Assembly (NCBI RefSeq): GCF_050003625.1
Contig: NC_134400.1
Location: forward strand, 65,027,011 to 65,091,010
Length of the DNA: 64,000 nucleotides
Reading direction: 5' to 3'
From: Haematobia irritans
Lineage: Eukaryota > Arthropoda > Insecta > Diptera > Muscidae
Shown piece by piece: positions 22,944 to 34,400 of the stretch. The notes beneath the pieces are model-generated. The model did not search any database and was not told the DNA's origin. It saw only the letters and a program-made list of their open reading frames with translations. The first letter of the stretch is position 1. Each line of letters opens with the position of its first letter. The translations under genes were made by a program, and so were the position numbers.

Positions 22944-25062
22944 AGCGGGAAAAGCCTCTCACTCGAATGCGAAGGATTTCCGACCAATCAGCTTATCATC
23001 ATTCCTACTTAAGACTCTGGAGAGGATGATAGAAATTTATCTTAGAACTAGCGTCGATTCAAGTTTGCTCTCGAAACGACAACATGCATACTCGAAAGGC
23101 AGGTCTACTGAGACCGCATTACATGAACTAGTCAGCTTTATTGAAAGCTCACTATCTGTCAAAGAATACACAATCGTGGCATTTCTAGACATCGAAGGGG
23201 CGTTCAATAACGTCCATCCGAGCTCGATATTAAATGGACTGACAACTCTGAATGTTGATCCAGGTATACTTAGGCTGTTAGACGAACTTCTAAGGAAGAG
23301 ACGCATTTCAGCCACACTAGGACAAGCAAACATACAAAGGTATGTGAACAGAGGCACTCCTCAAGGAGGAGTTCTATCACCTCTTCTTTGGAATGTTGCT
23401 ATAAACGACCTTCTGGTTTCCCTAGAAAAAGAAAGGATACAAGTGGTGGCATACGCAGATGATGTGGCGCTAGCAGTCAGGGGAAAATTCCCATCAACAG
23501 TTCGATATGTTATACAGAGAGCCCTCCGGATGACTGAGAAATGGGCGAAAGATAATGGTCTTGGGGTAAATCCTGCAAAGACAGAAATAGTCATGTACTG
23601 CAAAGATCGCAAAACTCCCACGGTTAGGCCCATTTCCTTAGGGGGTATTGAAATTCCCTTTAGGGAGTGTGCAAAATACCTTGGCGTTATTTTGGACAGG
23701 AAGCTGAACTTTAAGCTTAATAGTGAAGAAAGGGCGAGGAAAGCAACGGTAGCTTTATACTCGTGCAAAAAGGCAATAGGGAGAAAGTGGGGACTAAAAC
23801 CAAAAATTGTACATTGGCTATACACGGCAGTGGTTAGACCTATAATGCTGTATGGTGTTGTAGTCTGGTGGCCGGCACTTCACCAGCCGACAAGTTTAGA
23901 CAAAGTTCAGCGTATGGCGTGCTTGTGTATCTCAGGTGCATTCAGCAAGACAGGAACAAACTCCCTTAATGTCATACTGCATCTATTGCCTTTAGACATT
24001 TTGGCCAAACAGTCAGCTGCAACAACGGCTGTGCGGTTGCGCGAGCTATCGCTGTGGTCGGAAAAAAGTTACGGTCACAGTTCGGTCCTCAAAATAATGC
24101 CAGATGTGCCTAACGTAGTGGATTACACTTTGGCGAGTCCACTTTTCGACAAAAAGTTTGAGACACTAATTCCCAACAGTGAGGCGTGGTGTACACGGAC
24201 CCCGGGGAATAAAAGATATATAGATTTCTACACTGATGGCTCCAAATTGGATGGTCAAGTGGGTTTCGGAGTATATTCTAAAGATCTGGAACTTCGAATA
24301 GCGAAAAGATTACCTGATCACTGTAGTATTTTTCAGGCTGAAATATTAGCAATAAGAGAAGTGGTGAATTGGCTGAGAAGTAATGCTCCAAGCAATATTG
24401 GCATTAATATATACTCAGACAGTCAACCTGCAATAAAATCCTTGGACTCTGTGTTCCTCAACTCGAAAACGGCCATCGACTGCCGCAAATCTCTCAATGA
24501 GATGGCTGAGCAGCACAATATTCACCTAATATGGGTGCCTGGCCACAGGAACATACCGGGGAACTGCGAAGCAGATGAGCTAGCAAGGTTAGGAACTACC
24601 TTACATATTCCAGGGGAACTAGAATCTGTTGGTGTGCCTCTGGCTACCTGCAAGCTCTTACTGCGTGAGAAGGCTGTCATGATGGCAAATGTTCGATGGG
24701 AGAATTGTAACGACACCAAGCAAATATGGCCCCATTTAAACTTAAACCGCACACTAGATATGCTAGTGTTCTCGAGACGCCAGATATCACTCCTGATATC
24801 TGCTATAACGGGTCGCTGCCTGATAGGCGATTTTGCAAAAACTATTGGTGCGAAGTATAATGACTATTGTATGAGCTGTCATGATGCGGAGGAAAAGGAA
24901 TCAATAAAACACCTCTTGTGTGAGTGTCCTGCATTTTGTGTAAGGCGTAAGCACATTTTAGGGGCATATAGCTTCAGATTACTAGCGGACCTGGAAAACG
25001 TTAACTTAAGCAGTTTGCTAATGTTTTTGGAACAATCTGGTTGGTTCAACAGAAGAAAATAA
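22944..25062 (+). pseudogene. LINE-E ORF2, RT and RNase H part
   Basis: After H2 the frame is open for about 700 codons: FRPISLSSFLLKTLERMIE, FLDIEGAFNNVHPSS, RGTPQGGVLSPLLWNVAIN and YADDVALAVRGK (RT), then IDFYTDGSKLDGQVGFGVYS, FQAEILAIREVVNW, IYSDSQPAIKSLDS and WVPGHRNIPGNCEADELA (RNase H), and the terminal CMSCHDAEEKESIKHLLCEC. Catalytic residues are intact, but the 5' part of the gene is lost. The stop is at 25062; the 3' UTR of about 120 bp and CCTAA tail follow. Near-identical to the same region of LINE-G. Confidence 0.9.
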
Positions 25063-25208
25063 TCGAGAAGGTTCAACGGTTAAAACTAGAAGTGCCCATA
25101 TGTAATAGGTACTTTTAGTTAATGTGGTATCACAATGGACTGAATAGTCTAAGTGAGCCTGAATCTTAATCGGGCTGCCACTTTAACCTAACCTAACCTT
25201 GGTTTGTC

Positions 25209-26610
25209 AACGAGAATCCATGTGTCCTCGAGATACATGCGTAATGTATTCAGAATTTATGGATTCTAACCACTTGTCTTTATCCTTTCTCGTTAAAATT
25301 TCTGACATGGGAGGCGGCAGGTCTTCTTCATCATTTTTAAAGGATTCCTCGTTTTTCAAGAGTTTATTATATTCTCGTTTTTCAGACCATAGCAATTTGA
25401 AATCCAATTCTTCATGCTCAGAATCCTCTATTTGATCGGATTGTTCAAGTTGGTGAAAATTTTGAGTAGTGGGCGGAGTAATAACCGACTCCTCTCTTAC
25501 ATCTTGAGTAGTTGTAAGGTGAACTTGTTCCAGGTTTCCTTCATCTTCAAAAGTTGCCACATCTAATTCCGTTGAATTTCTTGGAGAATTAAATATTTTA
25601 TAGTCAATATCGCTAGACTTCTGCATACTTTTCTCGAGAAACTTCACATCACGACTTCTAATAATCTTGTGATTCCCGGTATCCAACATTCTGTAAGCTT
25701 TGGATTCGTTGCAATAACCAATAAATATGCATTTCCTCTATATTGAAATTTTGTTTTGCCAGGCCGTTTATCCAGAACATAAGCCTTGCATCCAAATGTT
25801 CGCATATGGGATATATTTGGTTTAGCCGAGCTCCAGTTATCAATTGGGGTCATGTTGTCGAGTGCACATCTATTTCTAATGTAAACTGACGTACTGACGG
25901 CTTCTGACCAAAGATACTCAGGCAAATCTGATTCAATTAGAAGGCATGTGTCGCGGAGTGTACTCAACAGAAAATTGTGTTTTTATCCCAAAAGTTTCCA
26001 AACACCCATTAAATTCTTTGCTAACATACTCCTTTCCATTATCACTTCTTAAGGTTTTTAATTCTTTGGATGTCTGACGTTCAGCAAAATTAAGGAAATT
26101 AACAAATGCATTGAACACTTCGTTCTTAGACTTAAACGAATATCATTCGTGAAAAATCGTCGACAAACACTACGAAATAACGTACAACTCCTAATGATGA
26201 AACCTGCATTGGTCCACAAATATCCGAATGAACCACAAATGAATGGTACCCCTTAAGACAACTTCATCACCGCGGTAGACTTTAACATATGTTTCATCAA
26301 ATACTACTTTAAGCTTTGATTGTGTCATGTTTTGAACAGATAAGAAATTAAATTGCACTTCTGATGCATATAAGACATTCATCAATACCATTGAATCGCC
26401 GCATGTAGTATTTAATTCAATTTCTCCAATACCTTTGGGGTACAAAGCGTAATTTCCAGCAAGTTCCACTCTCTCTTTGTGATCTTTCAAAAACCTAAAG
26501 AGATTTTTATTGCAGCATATATGGGAAGTGGAACCGCTGTCATCATTCCGTGCAACAGGGTAGATAATTTCTTTGGACAATCGCGAGCAAAATGCCCTAT
26601 ATCGCCACAT
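25209..26610 (-). pseudogene. Copia protease and integrase, broken
   Basis: Minus-strand Ty1/Copia pol. 26191-26637: remains of a zinc knuckle (in one frame TCGDIGHFARDCPKK), then the protease active site NDDSGSTSHICCNKNLF and GIGEIELNT. 25933-26118: integrase LKTLRSDNGKEYVSKEF and FSVEYTPRH. 25644-25967: LRDTCLLIESDLPEYLWSEA and RTFGCKAYVLDKRPGKTKF. 25207-25689: the acidic linker before RT, ending KDKWLESINSEYI. At least three frame changes separate the pieces. The left end joins the RT fragment at 20409 across LINE-E. The right end is interrupted by repeat X2, beyond which gag lies at 42.1-42.7 kb. Confidence 0.92.
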
Positions 26611-26858
26611 GTTAAATTTCAACAATTTTTCAAACATTTTTCAAAGGATTAGTGTAATATTCAAGTTGAGAAATTGATGAGAAAATCACGTTCTCAACAA
26701 AAAAACAGACATTACCCTCAACAGTAAAATTCAACACATTAGCAATAATTTCTCAAGTGTTATCCTCAAATTGAAATGCATCGCTACTCAATAATTTCTC
26801 GAACAATTTTCGATGCGAGTCAAATTAAAAATTAACATCCGTTGCAAATACTTTTCAA
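26610..26858 (-). mobile_element. Repeat X2, left part
   Basis: Matches (reverse orientation) the right end of X1 (49370-49610): shared segments include caaaggattagtgtaatatt against its counterpart in X1, and cgatgcatttcaatttgagg. It begins within the Copia zinc-knuckle region and is cut at 26858 by LINE-F. The other part starts at 41008. The boundary with Copia is uncertain by about 20 bp. Confidence 0.7.
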
Positions 26859-27237
26859 GATTTATATGGCAACCGTCGAACGGAACGGACGTGTTTTTTA
26901 ATAGCGGGTAAAATCATCGTAATAAGTACCTACTACGAATGCAGAGAAATTCAAAGACATCCACTGGGTTGCTAACTTCAGGGCCCAGCGGACGGGTATC
27001 GACTGGAGTTATAAATTTGGACAATGACCAAGAGTTAGGCCCAATTAGTCGACCTGTATACGGGTCGACAGGTGGCGACAATTTGACAAGTCGAACCTCT
27101 TCCAAGGTAACGGCATCAAAAGGAGGTAATCCCTCACGAAAGAGATTCAAGGAACGCAGAAATGCTTTGTTTATCCTAAAGAAATTAGGATCAGTCGACC
27201 CAAGCACGTTGTCGGCTAAACAAAGCGATTCCTTAAC

Positions 27238-28885
27238 CCTTTCGACCCTAAAGTTGCCTGTGGGCAACTTTTTGTGTTTTGAAACTCACTGTCAGCGTTA
27301 TTTTTATTTTTGTTCATAAAACCGTAACGGTATCGAAAGCTACAAGTGTTTTCTTCAAGTTGAATGAAAAATCAGCAAATTTGGTTGTCAATTAGCAAAA
27401 AATTTTTTCATTAATACGCACGTACCTCAAGAAAAAAATATTTGCTAATTTAATAAGAGGTTTTTATACATGTGACTTTGTTCAAAAATTACAACTAAAA
27501 TGTTGAAAGTTTTTATTAAATCTATTGTAGTACATTTCAAATAAAATATTTCTGGAAGTCAAATCTTAGAATTGCAAAAAACCAACAGATGGGAAATTTT
27601 TAAAATTGAAAAGTTGCCTGAGGGCAACTTTGGGCAATTGTGGTAGTAAAATTACATATTTTTGAACATAAGACCTGGAGAAAAAAGGTTTGAAAAACAA
27701 TGATTTTGAAAAAATTTTGAACTTCAATTGAGACGTCCCAGTGACGAGAAATGCGGCGATGATGTGGAAAACATATCTGCAGTGCAGTGGGGAATTTGGA
27801 AGGAATCGTAAAAAGGGAGGAAGCCACTTCTTGGCAACATACTAGTGGATTAGCACGAATATTGACGCTTTATAATACTTTGGTTTTTTACACCGCCAGT
27901 TAAATTGACATGGGTTAAAAACAAAAAAAAAAAAAACAAAACATTTTAGTGATTCACGCGAAGCCGTGAATGAAATTTAAACGAAATCTCGTGAATGAAA
28001 TTTAAACGAAACCTCGTGAATGTGCGTGAACGGGATTAAAGAAAAATGTGTGGCGCGTGAGCGTGAGTAGAAATCAAATTGTGTTCGTAATTGTGAGTGA
28101 GTAAACTTTCTCCGAAATCACGCTCCCGATAAAAATTTAGTTTCACGATCCAACCCATGCTCACGATCCAACTCACGCTCAAGATAAAATTCACGTTAAC
28201 AATAAAATTCATATTCATGATAAAATTCGCACTCACGGTAAAACAGACACAAAAAGTCACAATCACGAACAAATTCACGTTCATGATTAAATTCAAGCTC
28301 ACCGATTTTAATCACCTTTACATATTTAATTACGCTTAAGATTTCAATAGCGAGAGTCACGAGAAATTTCGTTAATTACCAGAATTTTATTGAGCCACGA
28401 AAATTGTCTTGTTCCGAAAATATTCGTGACTTACGAGATTTATCGTGAATTGCGGAAATTGTCGTGAATCTTGCGAAAGCGTGAGACATAAACATTGTTC
28501 ATGTGTGAGCGTGTGCGAGTATGACTTTTCATTTCGTGACCGTGAATTCCTACCCACATGGCATGCGTGAGTACAAATATTTCTTCGTGAATGTGTTTGA
28601 GCGTGATTGAAATTCCACTCACGCGCGCATCTAAGTATATATTTACTGTAAAATAACAAAAAACTTAACAAAAATCCAATAAAACGTAATACGTCTATCA
28701 TTACAAAACAAAATAGTTTGTAGTCACAATTGCCCAAAGTTGCCCACAGGCAACATTCTCTACCGCCTAAACGAATGGACGTGGCGACCCGAAATTTTGG
28801 CTAGACGCTTCTTAACTGACTTCAACATGATTAAAAGTAAAAAAAAAAAATTAGCGATACCTATAAAAATTCGGGGTCGAAAGGG
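27238..28885. mobile_element. piggyBac-type non-autonomous element
   Basis: 1648 bp. The ends are ccctttcgaccc and gggtcgaaaggg, flanked by TTAA (27234-27237 and 28886-28889). TTAA target sites with CCC...GGG ends are the piggyBac hallmark (known biology). It carries three short palindromes of type gttgccNNNNggcaac (near 27252, 27613 and 28738). The interior at 27950-28640 is packed with cgtga/tcacg pentamers. No transposase ORF: the longest frames are 75-116 codons without a domain. Confidence 0.9.
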
Positions 28886-28965
28886 TTAAAATGGGCTCAA
28901 GGAATTCTTGAGACTGGAAAAAGGGAACGATCACCGGATGAGCTGCCATCCTCCAAAGGCGAATT

Positions 28966-30470
28966 TAAAAAGAGGTTTTTATACATGTGACTTTGTTCAA
29001 AAATTACAACTAAAATGTTGAAAGTTTTTATTAAATCTATTGTAGTACATTTCAAATAAAATATTTCTGGAAGTCAAATCTTAGAATTGCAAAAAACCAA
29101 CAGATGGGAAATTTTTAAAATTGAAAAGTTGCCTGAGGGCAACTTTGGGCAATTGTGGTAGTAAAATTACATATTTTTGAACATAAGACCTGGAGAAAAA
29201 AGGTTTGAAAAACAATGATTTTGAAAAAATTTTGAACTTCAATTGAGACGTCCCAGTGACGAGAAATGCGGCGATGATGTGGAAAACATATCTGCAGTGC
29301 AGTGGGGAATTTGGAAGGAATCGTAAAAAGGGAGGAAGCCACTTCTTGGCAACATACTAGTGGATTAGCACGAATATTGACGCTTTATAATACTTTGGTT
29401 TTTTACACCGCCAGTTAAATTGACATGGGTTAAAAACAAAAAAAAAAAAAAAACAAAACATTTTAGTGATTTACGCGAAGCCGTGAATGAAATTTAAACG
29501 AAATCTCGTGAATGAAATTTAAACGAAACCTCGTGAATGTGCGTGAACGGGATTAAAGAAAAATGTGTGGCGCGTGAGCGTGAGTAGAAATCAAATTGTG
29601 TTCGTAATTGTGAGTGAGTAAACTTTCTCCGAAATCACGCTCCCGATAAAAATTTAGTTTCACGATCCAACCCATGCTCACGATCCAACTCACGCTCAAG
29701 ATAAAATTCACGTTAACAATAAAATTCATATTCACGATAAAATTCGCACTCACGGTAAAACAGACACAAAAAGTCACAATCACGAACAAATTCACGTTCA
29801 TGATTAAATTCAAGCTCACCGATTTTAATCACCTTTACATATTTAATTACGCTTAAGATTTCAATAGCGAGAGTCACGAGAAATTTCGTTAATTACCAGA
29901 ATTTTATTGAGCCACGAAAATTGTCGTGTTCCGAAAATATTCGTGACTTACGAGATTTATCGTGAATTGCGGAAATTGTCGTGAATCGTGCGAAAGCGTG
30001 AGACATAAAAATTATTCATGTGTGAGCGTGTGCGAGTATGACTTTTCATTTCGTGACCGTGAATTCCTACCCACATGGCATGCGTGAGTACAAATATTTC
30101 TCGTGAATGTGTTTGAGCGTGATTGAAATTCCACTCACGCGCGCATCTAAGTATATATTTACTGTAAAATAACAAAAAACTTAACAAAAATCCAATAAAA
30201 CGTAATACGTCTATCATTACAAAACAAAATAGTTTGTAGTCACAATTGCCCAAAGTTGCCCACAGGCAACATTCTCTACCGCCTAAACGAATGGACGTGG
30301 CGACCCGAAATTTTGGCTAGACGCTTCTTAAATGACTTCAACATGATTAAAAGTAAAAAAAAATTTTTAGCGATACCTATAAAAATTCGGGGTCGAAAGG
30401 GTTAAAATGGGCTCAAGGAATTCTTGAGGCTGGAAAAAGGGAACGATCACCGGATGAGCTGCCATCCTCC
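28966..30470. repeat. Tandem duplicate of the piggyBac-type element plus LINE-F flank
   Basis: A unit of about 1515 bp starting inside the element (near 27451) and ending in the LINE-F flank (about 28955) is repeated in direct orientation from about 28966 to 30470. It includes the right terminal repeat, TTAA and the LINE segment gctcaaggaattcttgag, but not the left terminal repeat. The two units differ at only a few sites (for example ttgtcttgttcc against ttgtcgtgttcc), so it is a recent segmental duplication, not a second transposition. Confidence 0.92.
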
Positions 30471-31474
30471 AGAAGGGATCAACGATCGTTTGCCTCAGTT
30501 GCTAAAGACAGCCTTGTGATGGCTATCATAAATAAAGGAGCATTGGACGGTATGGTTCCAAAGCAAAAATGGGGGGAAATTGAGAATGCTTTGTCTGGCG
30601 TCTACTCACAGGTGCTGGAAAAGTTTCCCGGCCCAGATCCTCGACACCAAGAGGCTGGTTGGTATCAAGGACGATTTAAGCTAGTCGCATTTGAGGACCA
30701 GAGGTCTATAGAATGTTTTAAAGCTGCTCTGATACTAATTGGTGAAGTTTGGGAAGGAGCTGCTCTAGAGTTAGTCGAGAAGAAAGACATACCGGCTAGA
30801 CCAAGAGCACATGCGTGGATACCTGCAAACCCTCCTGACCCTGAATCTATTTTAGATAGACTGAAACAATGCAATCCAGATCTTCCAACAGCTGATTGGA
30901 AGGTTGGCCGTTTGGATGAAGTGGATGGGCCAAGACGGCATGCAGTGTTTATATTGAACACTCAGTCTTTGCCACATCTAGCAAAGTCTCAGGGCCGTGT
31001 ATGTTATGGCTTTCATTATATCCAAATGAAGGTGTATAAAAACGATCAGCTAAAGGATTCAGAGATGGACAAGCCTCTGTCTGAATCAGAAGTAAGCGGA
31101 TCCTCTTGCGAAGTCGAGGGAGATACCAAAATTGAAGACATGGATAGATACCGTATGCGTGAGGAGGCTTCTACTGCCTCAGAACTCACCAAAGTTGAAC
31201 CTATGGTTATTGCGAGAGTCACCGATATCTCTGAAGAGGACATTCTTGATGACTCGATTGAAGCGGCTGATGTGACGGTTGTTGAAAATCTCGATGGTCC
31301 TACGGATCCTCCAGATAAATCTTCATCATTGTAGGTTAGGTTAGGTTAGGTTAAAGTGGCAGCCCGATTAAGATTCAGGCTCACTTAGACTATTCAGTCC
31401 ATTGTGATACCACATTAACTAAAAGTACCTATTACATATGGGCACTTCTAGTTTTAACCGCTGAACCTTCTTGA

Positions 31475-34400
31475 TTATTTTTCTTTGTTGAACCAACCAG
31501 ATTGTTCCAAAAATATTAGCAGACTGCTTAAGTTAACGTTTTCCAGATCCGCCAGTAATCTGAAGCTATATGCTCCTAAAAGTTGCTTGCGCTTTACACA
31601 AAATGCAGGACACTCACACAAGAGGTGTTTAATTGATTCTTTTTCCTCCGCATCATGACAGCTCATACAATAGTCATTATACTTCGCGCCAATAGTTTTT
31701 GCAAAATCTCCTATCAGGCAGCGACCCGTTATAGCAGATATCAGGAGTGATATCTGACGTCTCGAGAACATTAGCAGATCTAGTGTGCGGTTTAAGTTGA
31801 AATGGGGCCATATTTGCTTGGTGTCGTTACAACCCTTGCAATTCTCCCATCGAACATTTGCCATCATAACAGCCTTCTCACGCAGCATGAGCTTGCAGGT
31901 AGCTAGGGGCATAGCAACAAATTCTAGTTCCCCTGGAATATGTAAGGTAGTCCCTAGCCTTGCCAACTCATCCGCTTCGCAGTTCCCCGGTATGTTCCTA
32001 TGGCCAGGCACCCATATTAGGTGAATATTGTACTGCTCAGCCATCTCATTGAGAGATTTGCGGCAATCGATGGCCGTTTTCGAGTTGAGGAACACAGAGT
32101 CCAAGGATTTTATTGCAGGTTGATTGTCTGAGTATATATTAATGCCCACATTTTTTGGAACATTACTTCTCAGCCAATTCGCCACCTCTCTTATTGCTAA
32201 TATTTCAGCCTGAAAAACACTACAGTGATCAGGTAATCTTTTCGCTATTCGAAGTTCCAGATCTTTAGAATATACTCCGAAACCCACTTGGCCATCCAAT
32301 TTGGAGCCATCAGTGTAGAAATCTATATATCTTTTATTCCCCGGGGCCCGTGTACACCACGCCTCACTGTTGGGAATTAGAGTCTCAAACTTTTTGTCGA
32401 AAAGTGGACTCGCCAAAGTGTAATCCACTACGTTAGGCACATATGGCATTATTTTGAGGACCGAACTGTGACCGTAACTTTTTTCCGACCACAGCGATAG
32501 CTCGCGCAACCGCACAGCCGTTGTTGCAGCTGACTGTTTGGCCAAAATGTCTAAAGGCAATAGATGCAGTATGACATTAAGGGAGTTTGTTCCTGTCTTG
32601 CTGAATGCACCTGAGATACACAAGCACGCCATACGCTGAACTTTGTCTAAACTTGTCGGCTGGTGAAGTGCTGGCCACCAAACTACAACACCATATAGCA
32701 TTATAGGTCTAACCACTGCCGTGTATAGCCAATGTACAATTTTTGGTTTTAGTCCCCACTTTTTCCCTATTGCCTTTTTGCACGAGTATAAAGCTACCGT
32801 TGCTTTCCTCGCCCTTTCTTCAATATTAAGCTTAAAGTTCAGCTTCCTGTCCAAAATAACGCCAAGGTATTTTGCACACTCCCTAAAGGGAATTTCAATA
32901 CCCCCTAAGGAAATGGGCCTAACCGTGGGAGTTTTGCGATCTTTGCAGTACATGACTATTTCTGTCTTTGCAGGATTTACCCCAAGACCATTATCTTTCG
33001 CCCATTTCTCAGTCATCCGGAGGGCTCTCTGTATAATATCTCTAATTGTTGATGGGAATTTTCCCCTGACTGCTAGCGCCACATCATCTGCGTATGCCAC
33101 CACTTGTATCCTTTCTTTTTCTAGGGAAACCAGAAGGTCGTTTATAGCAACATTCCAAAGAAGAGGTGATAGAACTCCTCCTTGAGGAGTGCCTCTGTTC
33201 ACATACTTTTGTATGTTTGCTTGTCCTAGTGTGGCTGAAATACGTCTCTTCATTAGCAGTTCGTCTAACAGCCTGAGTATACATGGATCAACATTCAGAG
33301 TTGTCAGTCCATTTAATATCGAGCTCGGATGGACATTATTGAACGCCCCTTCGATGTCTAGAAACGCCACGATTGTGTATTCTTTGACAGATAGTGAGCT
33401 TTCAATAAAGCTGACTAGTTCATGTAGTGCGGTCTCAGTAGACCTGCCCTTCGAGTATGCATGCTGTCGTTTTGAGAACAAACTTGAATCGATGCTAGTT
33501 CTAAGATAAATATCTATCATCCTCTCCAGAGTCTTAAGTAGGAATGAGGATAAGCTGATTGGTCGGAAATCCTTCGCCCTCGAGTGAGAGGCTTTTCCCG
33601 CTTTAGGTATGAAAACGACTTTTGTTTCCCTCCACTTTCCTGGGATATATGATAAGTTGATACATCCTTTATATATCACCGACAACCAGGGGATAATTTT
33701 GTCAGTTACAGCTTGTAACTCCGCCGGAGTAATTCCATCAGGTCCAGGGGATTTGAATGGTCCAAAGCTATTTAGCGCCCATCTTATTCTAGTTTCCGAT
33801 ACAATTTCCTCGACAGGAAACGACCGCAGAGCAACTGTTGCACCGCCAGTACATGGTTCAACCGTCTGATTTCCAGGAAAATGTGTGTCCAATAGTACCT
33901 CCAGCGTCTCCTCACTGCACGTTGTCCAATTGCCCTCCGATGTTTTAATGAAACCTGGAGCGGAGTTGGTGGATGCTAGAACCTTCCGTAGTCTGGAAGC
34001 CTCGGACGTATTCTCAATACTGCAGCAGTAAGCATTCCAAGAGTTATGCTGAGCCTTTCTCAGTTCTCGCTTGTATCCTCTCAGATTCTTCTTGTAAGCG
34101 TCCCAGTCCTCAGGGGCTCTGGTGGACTTTGCCTTGTTAAAGAGCTTCCTGCAGGATTTCCTCATATTACTTAATTCCGTAGACCACCATGGTGGTCGAT
34201 GTTTCCCCCTTGGCTTTCCTCTAGGGCATACAGCTTTCAGTGAGATGTTGAAGGCCTTAGTAATCCGCTCCACTGCGTGTTCGATATCTTGCACATTTCT
34301 CATATTTGTCTCTGTTATTTCCGGTATCATCATATTGAACGATTCCCTATACCTATTCCAGTCAGCTTTCCTAACATTTGGCGGAAATATGATCTTGGTG

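Larger units (their letters stand above)
20420..25198 (+). mobile_element. LINE-E, 5'-truncated LOA-like LINE in Copia
   Basis: Plus-strand copy of the LINE-G family inserted in Copia pol. The 10-bp duplication ttggtttgtc lies at 20410-20419 and 25199-25208. The 5' end is truncated within ORF1. The 3' end has the family tail and CCTAA repeats at about 25184-25198. It holds MITE H2 (22511-22940). Confidence 0.95.
26939..31334 (+). pseudogene. LINE-F ORF1, interrupted by a piggyBac-type element
   Basis: The ATG at 26939 begins MQRNSKTSTGLLTSGPSGRV; compared with LINE-G, about 30 bp of the 5' UTR just upstream is deleted. The frame runs to SAKQSDSL at 27237, where the piggyBac-type element lies. 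It resumes at 28886 (KWAQGILE), is displaced again by the 1.5-kb tandem duplication, and continues from about 30403 through MMAIINKGALDGMVPKQKWG, WYQGRFKLVAFEDQRSIECF and ISEEDILDDSIEAADVTV to DPPDKSSSL and a stop at 31334. The final codons coincide with the target site of LINE-G. Without the insertions it would be an almost complete ORF1. Confidence 0.9.

Noticed and set aside
25184..25198. Reading the CCTAA repeats as telomeric DNA
   Set aside because: Only 2-4 units occur, always exactly at LINE/SINE 3' ends and flanked by target duplications, so they are element tails.
27600..27827. 75-codon minus frame identical in both tandem units (27600-27827 and 29115-29342)
   Set aside because: The identity is explained by the recent 1.5-kb duplication. 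There is no start context, domain or independent conservation.
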